Position numbers and translations under genes: made by a program. A model generated the notes under the pieces. It was not told where the DNA came from and searched no databases. It worked only from the letters and a program-made list of their open reading frames with translations. Positions 53,331-61,693 of a stretch of 64,000 nucleotides of DNA are shown here, piece after piece. Numbering within the stretch: the stretch's first letter is position 1; each line of letters begins with the position of its first letter. This stretch comes from Parvibaculum sp. (GTDB lineage: Bacteria > Pseudomonadota > Alphaproteobacteria > Parvibaculales > Parvibaculaceae), in NCBI GenBank assembly GCA_017642695.1, contig JAEPQD010000001.1, positions 1,621,701 to 1,685,700 on the forward strand. The letters run 5' to 3'.

Positions 53331-54200
53331 ATGCCGCAACAGGCCGCGAAGGCGGAAAGCATCCACGTAACGCCTAATGAGAGCGGCTTCGGCGCCGCGA
53401 TCACCGGCCTCGACCTCTCGAAGCCGCTGCCGCCGGATGTGCTGGAGGCGGTGAGGGCGGCATGGGCGCACCATGCCGTCGTCTGGTTTCCGGACCAGCC
53501 GCTCACCCACGACGAACTCGAAGCCTTCACGCTCCAGATCGGCCCCTTCGGTCACGATCCCTTCATCGCGCCGATGGAAGGCCGTCCGCACATCCTGGAA
53601 CTCCGCCGCGAGCCGGACGAGAAGGCGCGAAACTTCGGTGCCGGATGGCATTCTGACTGGAGCTTCCAGGACAGGCCGCCCGCCGCGACGCTTTTGCATT
53701 CGAAGGTGGTGCCGCCCGTCGGGGGCGACACGCTCTACGCAGATTGCACGCGCGCCTATGATGCGCTGTCCGATACGATGAAGCGATTGCTGGACGGGCT
53801 CGTTGCCGTTCACAGCGCCGCACTTCCCTATGGAACCAAGGGCGTCTTCGCTCAGGAGACGGAGAAGCGGACGATGAAGATCATCGTCAGCGAGGAAGCG
53901 GAGAAGACCTGTCCACATCCGCTGGTGCGCACGCACCCCGTAACGGGACGCAAGGCGCTCTACGTGAGCCCGGTCTACACCGTTGGCATCGAAGGCATGA
54001 CGTACGAGGAATCGGCGGCGCTGCTCGGCTTTCTTTACAATCACATGACGCGCGACGAATTCGTCTACCGCCACAAGTGGCAGCCGAACATGCTCACCAT
54101 GTGGGACAATCGCTGCACGCTGCATTTTGCGGATGGCGGCTATGACGGGCATCTGCGCGTCATGCACCGTACGACCGTCGCCGGTGATGTGCCTCATTAA
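53331..54200 (+). CDS. TauD/TfdA family Fe(II)/2-oxoglutarate dioxygenase (second)
   Basis: 289 aa. Triad: His107 and Asp109 in GAGWHSDWSFQDRPP, distal His279 in RVMHRTTVAGD. Other family marks: VVWFPDQPLTHDELEAF, GGDTLYADCTRAYDALSD, RTHPVTGRKALYVSPVYT and DNRCTLHFADGGY. It is in tandem with the gene at 52428 but clearly divergent in sequence, so the two probably have different substrates. A hairpin with a T-rich tail follows at 54251. Confidence 0.9.
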   Translation: MPQQAAKAESIHVTPNESGFGAAITGLDLSKPLPPDVLEAVRAAWAHHAVVWFPDQPLTHDELEAFTLQIGPFGHDPFIAPMEGRPHILELRREPDEKARNFGAGWHSDWSFQDRPPAATLLHSKVVPPVGGDTLYADCTRAYDALSDTMKRLLDGLVAVHSAALPYGTKGVFAQETEKRTMKIIVSEEAEKTCPHPLVRTHPVTGRKALYVSPVYTVGIEGMTYEESAALLGFLYNHMTRDEFVYRHKWQPNMLTMWDNRCTLHFADGGYDGHLRVMHRTTVAGDVPH

Positions 54201-54250
54201 ACGGCGGAATGCCTGTGCCTTCACCTGATGTCCCGCGCTGGGACAAGGGT

Positions 54251-54281
54251 AGAATCATGCGTCTACGGATGATTCTTCTTT
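54251..54281 (+). terminator. terminator after the tandem TauD-like genes
   Basis: AGAATCAT-N10-ATGATTCT, a perfect 8-bp stem followed by TCTTTC, 50 nt after the stop at 54200. Confidence 0.6.
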
Positions 54282-54564
54282 CGCATGCCTTCCATGTGAA
54301 CTACTCTTGGTCCGTCGGGTGCTGTCCGGAACCACAGCCCCCCAAAAACCCTCCGGGCGGCACCGATAGCTGTTCCAGGCTGAAGAAGGTTGGATGTCTT
54401 GACGGAAAAACGGAGCGATTTTCGTTCCCCGCTCCGCAACGAGGCATTCGGTGAGAACCCCCGCCGGCATGCACCCGAGCATGCCAGCTCGGCGGACACG
54501 GACGAGTTGCCGGCGACCCCTTGCCCCCCCAACGCCGCGGCAGCGACGGTTTTCGTGATCCGCC
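54282..54564. other. long intergenic region with stable hairpins, no gene supported
   Basis: Part of the roughly 400-nt space between the TauD-like pair and the DMT transporter. No open frame here looks coding. Two perfect stems stand out: CGGAGCG/CGCTCCG (54411-54417 with 54430-54436) and GGCATGC-ACCCGA-GCATGCC (54466-54485). Together with the stems at 54251 and 54565 this is the most structured non-coding stretch of the window. Confidence 0.45.
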
Positions 54565-54597
54565 TCCCCGGGGCCGGCCCAAGCCGAGCCCCGGGGA
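54565..54597 (-). terminator. GC-rich hairpin after the DMT transporter gene
   Basis: TCCCCGGGGC and GCCCCGGGGA form a perfect 10-bp stem around a 13-nt loop, 9 nt after the stop at 54606 on the minus strand. No T-run, so termination is only likely. Confidence 0.5.
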
Positions 54598-54605
54598 AGA
54601 GGGGC

Positions 54606-55511
54606 TCACCGGTAGAAGATCAGCAGAAGAATGCCGGCGATGACGAGCGCGATGCCCGCGAGCTCGAGGGCGTTCGTCTTTTCCTTGAAGAGAAAGCGCG
54701 ACGAGGCGAAAGCGAACACGAGTTCGATCTGGCCGAGTGCGCGCACATAGGCCGCGTTCTGGATCGTCATGGCCGTGAACCAGCCCATGGAAGCGAGCGC
54801 GCCTGCGAGCCCGACAAGCGAACTCACCTTCCATGTGCGGAAGGAAGCCGCGAGTTCCTGCGGATGGCGGAGCCGGAGCCATGCCGTCATCGCGACGGTC
54901 TGGATTAGCAGCACGACGATAAGCGTGTAGCCCGCAGATACCAGAAAATCGGGATGTTCCAGCGAAAGCGAGGCGGCCCGGTAGCAGACTGCGGCAATGC
55001 CGTAGCAGGCTCCCGAACCGATCCCCATCAGCGTCGGGCGTTCCCCGAGAGAGCGCCAGAAGGTGAGAAGCGTTAGGTGCGACTGCGCGATAGAGATTGC
55101 GACCACGCCCGCGAGCGAGATCAGAATCGCCGTGAAAGCGCCGACGCTTAGATGGTCGCCCAGCACCACAATGCCGAAAAGCGCGGTCTGGATCGTTTCT
55201 GTCTTCGAATAGGTCGTGCCGACCGCGAAGTTCCGGTAGGCGAAGAGAGCGACGAGGAGCACGGTGCCCCAGATCTGTGCGAGCCCGCCGACCGTCGCGT
55301 AAAGCAGGAAGACAGGGTGCGCGTCGGGGAGGGCGGCCCCCGTGATCGCGATCAGCAGTACGAGATAGGCAGCCGCCACCGGCACGCCATAGGCGAAACG
55401 GACATAGGTGGCGCCAAGCGCCGACATCTCGCCGGTCAGCTTCTTCTGCAGGGATGAGCGCAGGTTCTGCAGAAAGGCTGCCGCGATCGTGAGCGGAATC
55501 CAGAGAGGCAT
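54606..55511 (-). CDS. EamA/DMT superfamily permease
   Basis: 301 aa with ten predicted transmembrane segments in two EamA repeats (about 5-140 and 155-300). Examples are YVRFAYGVPVAAAYLVLLIA, AFTAILISLAGVVAIS and, in the second half, FKEKTNALELAGIALVIAGI, the usual EamA end. Members export or import small metabolites such as amino acids or sugars. It lies downstream of the serine hydrolase on the same strand with 21 nt between, so the two may be co-transcribed. Substrate unknown. Confidence 0.85.
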   Translation of the reverse strand: MPLWIPLTIAAAFLQNLRSSLQKKLTGEMSALGATYVRFAYGVPVAAAYLVLLIAITGAALPDAHPVFLLYATVGGLAQIWGTVLLVALFAYRNFAVGTTYSKTETIQTALFGIVVLGDHLSVGAFTAILISLAGVVAISIAQSHLTLLTFWRSLGERPTLMGIGSGACYGIAAVCYRAASLSLEHPDFLVSAGYTLIVVLLIQTVAMTAWLRLRHPQELAASFRTWKVSSLVGLAGALASMGWFTAMTIQNAAYVRALGQIELVFAFASSRFLFKEKTNALELAGIALVIAGILLLIFYR

Positions 55512-55532
55512 GGCGGGCGGGTGCCCGATCTC

Positions 55533-56774
55533 CTATTCGGTGATCGCTCCGTAGACGAGCTGTTGGAGCTGAGGCCGGAACGGATAGGTGGAGGAGGGAT
55601 AGAGCTGCGTCATGAAGATCGTGATGAGGTCTTCTTCAGGATCGATCCAGAAATAGGTAGAAGCTGCACCGCCCCAGGAAAAGTTTCCGGGTGAGCCCAC
55701 GGCCTGTGCTTCGGCGGGATCGATCAGCACCTGGAAGCCGAGGCCGAAACCGGCGCCTTCCGCGGCAAGCTCGCTGAAGGCGGAACGGGACATCTTCTTC
55801 ATGGTCTGCCCGCCGGGCAGATGATTCAGCGTCATGAATTCGATGGTCTTCGGCGAGCAGAGGCGCACCCCCTCGAGTTCGCCGCCGTTGAGCAGCATCT
55901 GGCAGAAGCGCCAGTAGTCCATCATCGTCGAGGTGAGACCGCCACCGCCAGAGAGGAAACGCGGCGGCCTCGCATAGGTGCTTGTCTCGTCGCCGACATC
56001 CATGATGCCGGACTTCTTCGTCTGAGGATTGCGGAAATAGTTGGTCGCGAAACGGTCGAGCTTGTCCTTCGGCACGAAGAAGGCGGTGTCGTTCATGCCG
56101 AGCGGCGCGAAGATGCGCGCAGCGAGGAACTCGTCGAGCGGACGGCCCGACAGGATCTCCACGAGATGTCCGCAGACATCGGTCGCGACCGAATAGCTCC
56201 AGTGCTGACCGGGCGAGAAGAGGAGAGGAATTTCCGACAACGCCTCGACCGTTTCCTTCAGCGTGAGTTCGACCGTGTTCGCGCCCTCGATACCCGCCTT
56301 GCGGTAGAGCTCGTCCACCGGATGTTCCTGCATGAAACCGTAGGTGAGGCCGGACGTATGCGTCAGGAGGTCACGGATCGTCATCTCGCGTTCGCAAGGC
56401 TTCGTCTCGTATTTCTGCGCCGTTCCGCCCGCCCAGACCTGCAGCTTCTTGAAGGAGGGGATGTAACGGGAAACCGGGTGGTTCAGCTGAAAATGCCCTT
56501 CCTCGTAGAGCATCATCAGCGCAAGGCTCGTGATCGGCTTCGTCATCGAATAGATGCGGAAGATCGTGTCCTTTTCCATCGGCAGGCCGCGCTCGCGGTC
56601 GCGCTGGCCGGCGACCTCGAAATGCGCGATCTCGCCGTGGCGGGAAACGAGCGTCGAGAAACCCGCGATCTTGCCGCGGTCGACATAGGAGCGGAAGTAG
56701 TCGGGAATATAGGCAAGGCGCGCCGGATCGAGACCGACATCCTCCGGTTTTGCGACGCGTGACATGATGTTCAT
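55533..56774 (-). CDS. serine hydrolase, class C beta-lactamase/esterase family (EstB-like)
   Basis: 413 aa from ATG at 56774 with GAGGA 7 nt upstream. The SxxK motif is in YSMTKPITSLALMMLYEEG, the YxN-equivalent Tyr is in HWSYSVATDVCGHLV and a late GGAASTYFWIDP replaces the KTG box. There is no signal peptide, so it is probably cytoplasmic. This group includes esterases, transesterases (LovD-like) and penicillin-binding-like enzymes. A small hypothetical gene lies just upstream (36 nt) and the DMT permease downstream. Confidence 0.88.
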   Translation of the reverse strand: MNIMSRVAKPEDVGLDPARLAYIPDYFRSYVDRGKIAGFSTLVSRHGEIAHFEVAGQRDRERGLPMEKDTIFRIYSMTKPITSLALMMLYEEGHFQLNHPVSRYIPSFKKLQVWAGGTAQKYETKPCEREMTIRDLLTHTSGLTYGFMQEHPVDELYRKAGIEGANTVELTLKETVEALSEIPLLFSPGQHWSYSVATDVCGHLVEILSGRPLDEFLAARIFAPLGMNDTAFFVPKDKLDRFATNYFRNPQTKKSGIMDVGDETSTYARPPRFLSGGGGLTSTMMDYWRFCQMLLNGGELEGVRLCSPKTIEFMTLNHLPGGQTMKKMSRSAFSELAAEGAGFGLGFQVLIDPAEAQAVGSPGNFSWGGAASTYFWIDPEEDLITIFMTQLYPSSTYPFRPQLQQLVYGAITE

Positions 56775-56809
56775 ATGAAATCCTCCCCTGCCTTTGTTGT
56801 CGTTCGTTT

Positions 56810-57106
56810 TCAGTTTCGTTCCGGCGGCGCCGATAGCGCCCCGAAAAGATCGTCCGCGTTGCGGGCCCGCGCGGCGATGGCACCGGCCTCGTCGCTGCCC
56901 ATGGCGATCGCTTCCCAACCTTCTGTCGTCTTCCGCAACCGATAGCTTGGGCGCAGATGCCCGCATCGCGTGAGATAAGGCGCGAGGACGCCCTGTCCGT
57001 TCTTGCGGAACTCAAGGTCGAAAGGCGAGCCTTCGGCCGCCGCGGTAAGCCGCCGCCGGTCGTGCTCGGTAATAAGATCGCCCGGAAACCGGACAACGCT
57101 ACCCAA
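56810..57106 (-). CDS. hypothetical protein
   Basis: 98 aa from TTG at 57106, with AGGGG 7 nt upstream; other starts are possible. Soluble, with RFPGDLITEHDRRRLTAAAE and a Cys/His pair in TRCGHLRPSY. No recognised domain. It is upstream of the serine hydrolase on the same strand and divergent from a small membrane protein. Confidence that it is a gene is moderate: base composition matches its neighbours and it has no overlapping alternative. Confidence 0.5.
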   Translation of the reverse strand: MGSVVRFPGDLITEHDRRRLTAAAEGSPFDLEFRKNGQGVLAPYLTRCGHLRPSYRLRKTTEGWEAIAMGSDEAGAIAARARNADDLFGALSAPPERN

Positions 57107-57228
57107 CGCCGTACCCCTGTATTCGTTTGCGAGGCGCAGTTTACACGACCGGAAACGAAAAATGGCTCCGGTAAATCGCCACTGGGTGGTTCTGTCTGCG
57201 GGATTGGCCGCGCCCTAGGCTCCGCCGC

Positions 57229-57630
57229 ATGGAAATGACGGCTTTTCGAGGAATTTGTGGGCTCGTGGCGGCGTTCGCGCTGTTGAATGGCGGCCGCATG
57301 GTGCTGGACCCGGTCGGCTGGTTCGCCTCGATCCCGGACCTTGCCGTCACAGGGGCCGCGAACGGCCACCTGATCCGCGATGTCGGCACCGCCTATCTCG
57401 CGTCTGCCACCGGACTTGCCTTCGCCATCTGGCGGCCGGCGCAGGCGATGGGCGTGCTTCTTGTTGCCGCGATCTTCATGGCAGGCCACGGGATCGGCCA
57501 TCTTGTCGATATCGCGGAGGGATGCGCCGCCGCACCGGGCGGCACAGCGACCGACTGGCTCGGCGTGATCGTCCCCGGGGCGATTACGGCGGCACTTTGC
57601 GGCTGGAGCCTCCGCTTCAGGCAGACCTGA
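57229..57630 (+). CDS. small four-helix membrane protein, function unknown
   Basis: 133 aa; ATG at 57229 with a second ATG at 57235. Four hydrophobic segments: GICGLVAAFALLNGGRM, YLASATGLAFAIW, MGVLLVAAIFMAGHGIGHLV and LGVIVPGAITAALCGW. A GHGIGHLVD motif in the third helix holds two histidines. The layout resembles small DUF4345-like or DoxX-type membrane proteins, but I cannot assign a family. Its 3' end overlaps the convergent serine hydrolase by 14 nt. Confidence 0.7.
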   Translation: MEMTAFRGICGLVAAFALLNGGRMVLDPVGWFASIPDLAVTGAANGHLIRDVGTAYLASATGLAFAIWRPAQAMGVLLVAAIFMAGHGIGHLVDIAEGCAAAPGGTATDWLGVIVPGAITAALCGWSLRFRQT

Positions 57631-58675
57631 AGCAGTCCACGATCTCCGCGATCCATGCTTTCGGATTGAGCTTCGCTTCGAGCGATGTCTTGCCGTGGCG
57701 GACGACGACCATGTCGAGCTCGGGTACCACGACCGTGTATTGCCCCTCAAAGCCGTTCGCGGAAAAGCTGCCGGGTCCGGCGATGCCGAGCCACCAATGC
57801 GCGCCATAGGGGTCTTCGGCATCCCCCTGCTGCCATGTTGGCGTGCGGGCATAGTCTACCCAGCCTTCCGGCAGGATGCGCTTGCCGTCCCAGACGCCGT
57901 TGCGGAGATAGAGAAGCCCGAAGCGGGCGAAATCGCGCGGCGTGCAGAAGCAGAAGGACGAGCCGATAAAGGTGCCCGCGGCATCGAATTTCGGCGTCGC
58001 GCTTGTCATGCCTATGGGCTCGAAGAGCCGTTCGCGCATGAAGGCCTCGAAGTCCGAACCGAAGGCTTTTGCCGCACGCGCCGCCGTCCGGCTGACGATG
58101 TTGGTCGTGCCGCTCGCATAGGACCAGTAGGAACCGGGTTCGTGTTCGAGCGGGAAGGAGGCGGCGAAATGGGCCGTGTCGTCCTTGCCCGCGCCCCACA
58201 GCATCTCGATCACGTCGGACGGATGCTCCGGCACATAATCTTCACGAAAGGCGAGGCCGCTCGACATGCGGAGCAGGAGGTCGAGCGTGATCGCGTGGCG
58301 GGGGTCTTTTGTGTCCGCCCATTCGGGCACGTCGGCCGGTGCATGGATGTCGATCCGGCCTTCGGCGGCGAGAATGCCGACCAGCGCATGGGTGATGCTC
58401 TTCGCCTTGGACCAGGAAGGGCAGGTAACGTCCGGCCCGAAGCCTGTCCAGTATTGCTCGTGAACGAGCTTGCCGCCCTTGATGACGACGACTGCATGCG
58501 TCTCGCCGAGATCGGCGGGGGCCTCGGCGGCGAAGGCATGGTTCATCAGCTTTGAGAAGCGTGCCTTGTCGACATCGTCGGGCAGGTCGCCGCGCGGCCA
58601 TTCCTTCGTCGGCCAGGGGACGTCCGCCGGTTGCTGCGGCAGCGGGGGCAGCCCATCTCTCGTCGATGCGTTCAC
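57617..58675 (-). CDS. serine hydrolase, class C beta-lactamase family (6-aminohexanoate-dimer hydrolase-like)
   Basis: 352 aa. SxxK is SWSK in CPSWSKAKSITHALVG, the catalytic Tyr is in GSYWSYASGTTNIVSR, and the third motif region is the C-terminal GFEGQYTVVVPELDMVVVRHG. No signal peptide. The sequence style is close to NylB-type hydrolases and related esterases. It is divergent from the GH5 gene with 135 nt between. It is a distant homologue of the gene at 55533; both are local serine hydrolases with unknown substrates. Confidence 0.87.
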   Translation of the reverse strand: MNASTRDGLPPLPQQPADVPWPTKEWPRGDLPDDVDKARFSKLMNHAFAAEAPADLGETHAVVVIKGGKLVHEQYWTGFGPDVTCPSWSKAKSITHALVGILAAEGRIDIHAPADVPEWADTKDPRHAITLDLLLRMSSGLAFREDYVPEHPSDVIEMLWGAGKDDTAHFAASFPLEHEPGSYWSYASGTTNIVSRTAARAAKAFGSDFEAFMRERLFEPIGMTSATPKFDAAGTFIGSSFCFCTPRDFARFGLLYLRNGVWDGKRILPEGWVDYARTPTWQQGDAEDPYGAHWWLGIAGPGSFSANGFEGQYTVVVPELDMVVVRHGKTSLEAKLNPKAWIAEIVDCFRSA

Positions 58676-58810
58676 GTTTTTTGCTCCCTCGTTCCGGTCC
58701 GCCGGATCGTGCCCCCATGCCGCGGCAGATGCAAATTATGCGCACCGAGCCTGTTGCACGCGGCGTGGGGCCGTTATCCTCTCCCGCAACGGAGAGCAGG
58801 GGAGGACGAA

Positions 58811-60781
58811 ATGGCGTTGCCGAGGATCGAGATCGACGGGGAGTGGTTCCGGGACACGGAAGGGCGCAGGCGCATCCTGCGCGGCGTCAATCTCGGTGGC
58901 GACTGCAAGGTGCCCTACACGCCGAACGGACACACCAACATCCCCACCGATTTCTCGGATCACCGCACGGTTTCCTTCGTCGGGCGGCCCTTTCCGCTCG
59001 CCGAGGCGGAGGAGCATTTCGGCCGTCTGAAAGCCTGGGGCTTCAACTGCCTCCGGCTGTTGACCACCTGGGAAGCGGTCGAGCATGAAGGCCCCTACCG
59101 CTACGACGAAGACTATCTCGACTACTTCGCCGAACTCTGCCGCAAGGCTGACGACTACGGCATGTATGTCTTCGTGGATTTCCATCAGGACGTCTGGAGC
59201 CGAATGACGGGCGGCGATGGCGCGCCGGGCTGGCTCTTCGAGGCTGTGGGCCTCGACTTTACGAAGTTCCATGCCGCAGGCGCGACCCATGTCATGCAGT
59301 ACAAGTACGATTTCGCGCGCGGCGGCAGGCAGGAAGATAACTATCCGACCATGACCTGGTCGCAGAACTACAAGTATCCCGCGAATGCGATCATGTGGAC
59401 GCTCTTCTTCGCGGGCAACACCTTCTGCCCGGACTTTCTGGTGCAGGGCCGGCCGGCGCAGGATTTCCTGCAGGAACATTATCTCGGTGCGATGGAAGCG
59501 ATCGCGACGCGGGTGAAGGACCTGCCGAACGTCATCGGTTTCGATTCGCTGAACGAGCCGGGCTCAGGCTATGTCGGCCTGCCGATGAGTTACCGGCATA
59601 CGGGACCGAGCGAGCAGAATCCGTTTCCCGCGCGTCCGGGTCTTGCATGGTCGGTGCTCGACGGTTTCGCCGCCGCGCGGGGCCTCGCGCGCGAAATCCC
59701 GGAAATGGGGATCGACTGGGACCAACGCGCCGTCGTGAAGAAGCGGGATGTGCTCGTCAATGCCGAGGGCGTGTCGATCTGGAAGGACGGCGCGAAATGT
59801 CCCTTCGAGCGTGCGGGTGCCTACCGTCTTGCCGGAGGCGAGATCGAGGCGCTGGACGAGAATTTCTTCTCCGAACGCAACGGTCGGCGCCTGGAGATGG
59901 AAAAGGACTTCATGGGGCCGTTCTTCGCGCACGTCGCGGAGCGCATGCGCGCGATCAACAAGGACTGGCTGCTCTTCGCGGAGCTCGATCCCGGCGCGGG
60001 TCTTGGTCATGGCTTCCCGCCGGATACGCCGGAGCGCACGGTGAACGCAAGCCATTGGTATGACATCGTCACGCTGTCGACGAAGCGCTTCGACTTCCCC
60101 GTGAAGGTCAATCCCTACACGGGGCGCACCCTTGAGGGTGCGGATGCGATCGAGGCGTCCTACACGCGTCAGCTCGGTCGCCTGAAGGATGCGTCAAAGA
60201 CGCTGAATGGCGGCACCGGTGCGCCCGCGCTGCTCGGCGAGTTTGGCATACCTTATGACCTCGACGAGGCCGCCGCCTACAAGGCATGGGATGCAGGTGA
60301 CCGCTCGGATGGTCCCTGGGAGAAGCACGTCATCGCCCTCGACCTCATGTACAACGCGCTCGACCAGTTGCTCATGAACTCGACGCAGTGGAATTACACG
60401 GCGTCCAATCGCAACAACCAGGCCGTGGGCGATGGCTGGAACCAGGAGGATCTTTCGATCTACAGTGTCGATCAGCGCATCGATCCGTCGGACATCAACA
60501 GCGGCGGACGCGCGTTGAAGGGATTCGTGCGGCCCTATGCCCGCACCGTCGCGGGCCGTCCGCTGAAGATGAAGTTCAAGCGCGAGACGGGCACCTTCCG
60601 CTTCGTCTATGAGGCGGACGGCGCAGGCGAGACGGAAGTCTTCGTGCCGAACCTGCAATACCCGAAGGGCTATGATGTCGAGGTCGAGGGTGGCGAGGCG
60701 ATGCGCGACGAGGCGAACCAGATCATCCGTGTCCACGCTGTCGGTTCGGACAAGGTCGCAGTGACGATCACGCGGCGTTGA
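58811..60781 (+). CDS. GH5 glycosidase, endoglycoceramidase/steryl-glucosidase-like
   Basis: 656 aa from ATG at 58811 with GGGGAGGA upstream. A long GH5 barrel with RGVNLGGDCKVPYTPNG, VFVDFHQDVWSRMTGGDGAP, catalytic acid/base Glu249 in FDSLNEPGSGYVG and nucleophile Glu477 in ALLGEFGIPYD. A C-terminal beta domain of about 90 residues follows (FVRPYARTVAGRPLKMKF, GYDVEVEGGEAM). The architecture matches fungal EGCrP2/Sgl1 and related GH5_12 proteins that remove glucose from sterols or ceramides. No signal peptide, so it is likely cytosolic. It overlaps the convergent iclR-type gene by 14 nt. Confidence 0.85.
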   Translation: MALPRIEIDGEWFRDTEGRRRILRGVNLGGDCKVPYTPNGHTNIPTDFSDHRTVSFVGRPFPLAEAEEHFGRLKAWGFNCLRLLTTWEAVEHEGPYRYDEDYLDYFAELCRKADDYGMYVFVDFHQDVWSRMTGGDGAPGWLFEAVGLDFTKFHAAGATHVMQYKYDFARGGRQEDNYPTMTWSQNYKYPANAIMWTLFFAGNTFCPDFLVQGRPAQDFLQEHYLGAMEAIATRVKDLPNVIGFDSLNEPGSGYVGLPMSYRHTGPSEQNPFPARPGLAWSVLDGFAAARGLAREIPEMGIDWDQRAVVKKRDVLVNAEGVSIWKDGAKCPFERAGAYRLAGGEIEALDENFFSERNGRRLEMEKDFMGPFFAHVAERMRAINKDWLLFAELDPGAGLGHGFPPDTPERTVNASHWYDIVTLSTKRFDFPVKVNPYTGRTLEGADAIEASYTRQLGRLKDASKTLNGGTGAPALLGEFGIPYDLDEAAAYKAWDAGDRSDGPWEKHVIALDLMYNALDQLLMNSTQWNYTASNRNNQAVGDGWNQEDLSIYSVDQRIDPSDINSGGRALKGFVRPYARTVAGRPLKMKFKRETGTFRFVYEADGAGETEVFVPNLQYPKGYDVEVEGGEAMRDEANQIIRVHAVGSDKVAVTITRR

Positions 60782-61559
60782 TGAGATGTTCGTGCGAGGC
60801 GGCAATGGCCGTTGCGGCGTGGCGCATCGGTGCCAGATAGCGTTCGGCTGCCTGAGCCTCGTTCATGGTCGATCCTAGATAGCGCATGGTGATGCAGGCG
60901 GCGACTTTTCCATCCTCCATCACCGGCACCGCAAGGCCCATTGCGGGATCGCCGCGCACCGGCGCCGTCGTCGCGTAGCCGCGCTTGCGGATCGACGATA
61001 GCATGGACGAGACGTATTTCTCGTCGCGTGCTTGCGTATTCATCGCCGCTTTCGAACTTCTGAGCATCGCAAGTAGAAGGCGCTGCTCTTCCGCAGGGCA
61101 GAAGGCGAGATACGCCCGGCCGAGCGCGGAGACGAGCATGGCGAGGCGACGGTTGAGCCAGTCCGGATCCGTGCTGAAGGGGCTTTCGTGACGGGTAGAT
61201 ATCCGCACCAGCATGGCATCGTGATCGAGCGTGGCGAGGGCGACCGGCCATTTGTGCTCCGCCGTCAGTGCCGAAAGAAAAGGCCGCGATGCTTCGACGA
61301 TGAGGTCCTTGTGACGAAAGCCGCTAGAGAGCCGAAGCACACGTTCGGTGAGCTCGTAGCCCACGCTTCGCGACACGCGCCGCACATAGCCTGCCGAAAT
61401 CATCGTATCGAGCAGGCGGACAAGCGTGGGTTTCGGCAAACCGGTATCCGTGTGCAAGCGCGCCAATGTCGCCGTTCCAGCGGCATTGAGTGCCTCGAGC
61501 AGCCTCAGACTTCTGAGAACCGGCTGAACGCCTTCGATTTCCTTGTGTGAACGCCGCAT
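60768..61559 (-). CDS. IclR family transcriptional regulator
   Basis: 263 aa. Winged HTH at about 12-75 (VLRSLRLLEALNAAGTATLA, LPKPTLVRLLDTMISAGYV) and an IclR effector domain (VALATLDHDAMLVRISTR, GLAVPVMEDGKVAACITMRY). It is divergent from a TauD-family gene, and a perfect palindrome (61591-61609) between them looks like its operator. Effector unknown; many relatives sense aromatic acids. Confidence 0.92.
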   Translation of the reverse strand: MRRSHKEIEGVQPVLRSLRLLEALNAAGTATLARLHTDTGLPKPTLVRLLDTMISAGYVRRVSRSVGYELTERVLRLSSGFRHKDLIVEASRPFLSALTAEHKWPVALATLDHDAMLVRISTRHESPFSTDPDWLNRRLAMLVSALGRAYLAFCPAEEQRLLLAMLRSSKAAMNTQARDEKYVSSMLSSIRKRGYATTAPVRGDPAMGLAVPVMEDGKVAACITMRYLGSTMNEAQAAERYLAPMRHAATAIAASHEHLINAA

Positions 61560-61590
61560 GGGACCTCCTGCGCTCCGCAGCGGCCAGACT

Positions 61591-61609
61591 AATTCCGCAG
61601 AACGGAATT
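61591..61609. promoter_or_regulatory. IclR-type operator palindrome
   Basis: AATTCCG-CAGAA-CGGAATT is a perfect 7-bp inverted repeat that resembles the TTCCGCA-type box bound by IclR family proteins. It lies 31 nt upstream of the iclR start and 84 nt upstream of the TauD-like start, suited to autorepression and control of the divergent gene. Confidence 0.65.
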
Positions 61610-61693
61610 GCCAAATTTGACGGGAGCTCCGACCTTGTAAGAGGCCGTAGACTTCACGCCATTGGAGCGGAGGAACCCCGAGGAGGAGATTTC

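Noticed and set aside
54390-54908. 172-codon frame in the structured intergenic region
   Set aside because: Runs antisense into the DMT transporter and has no ribosome-binding site or domain; the hairpins explain the sequence better.
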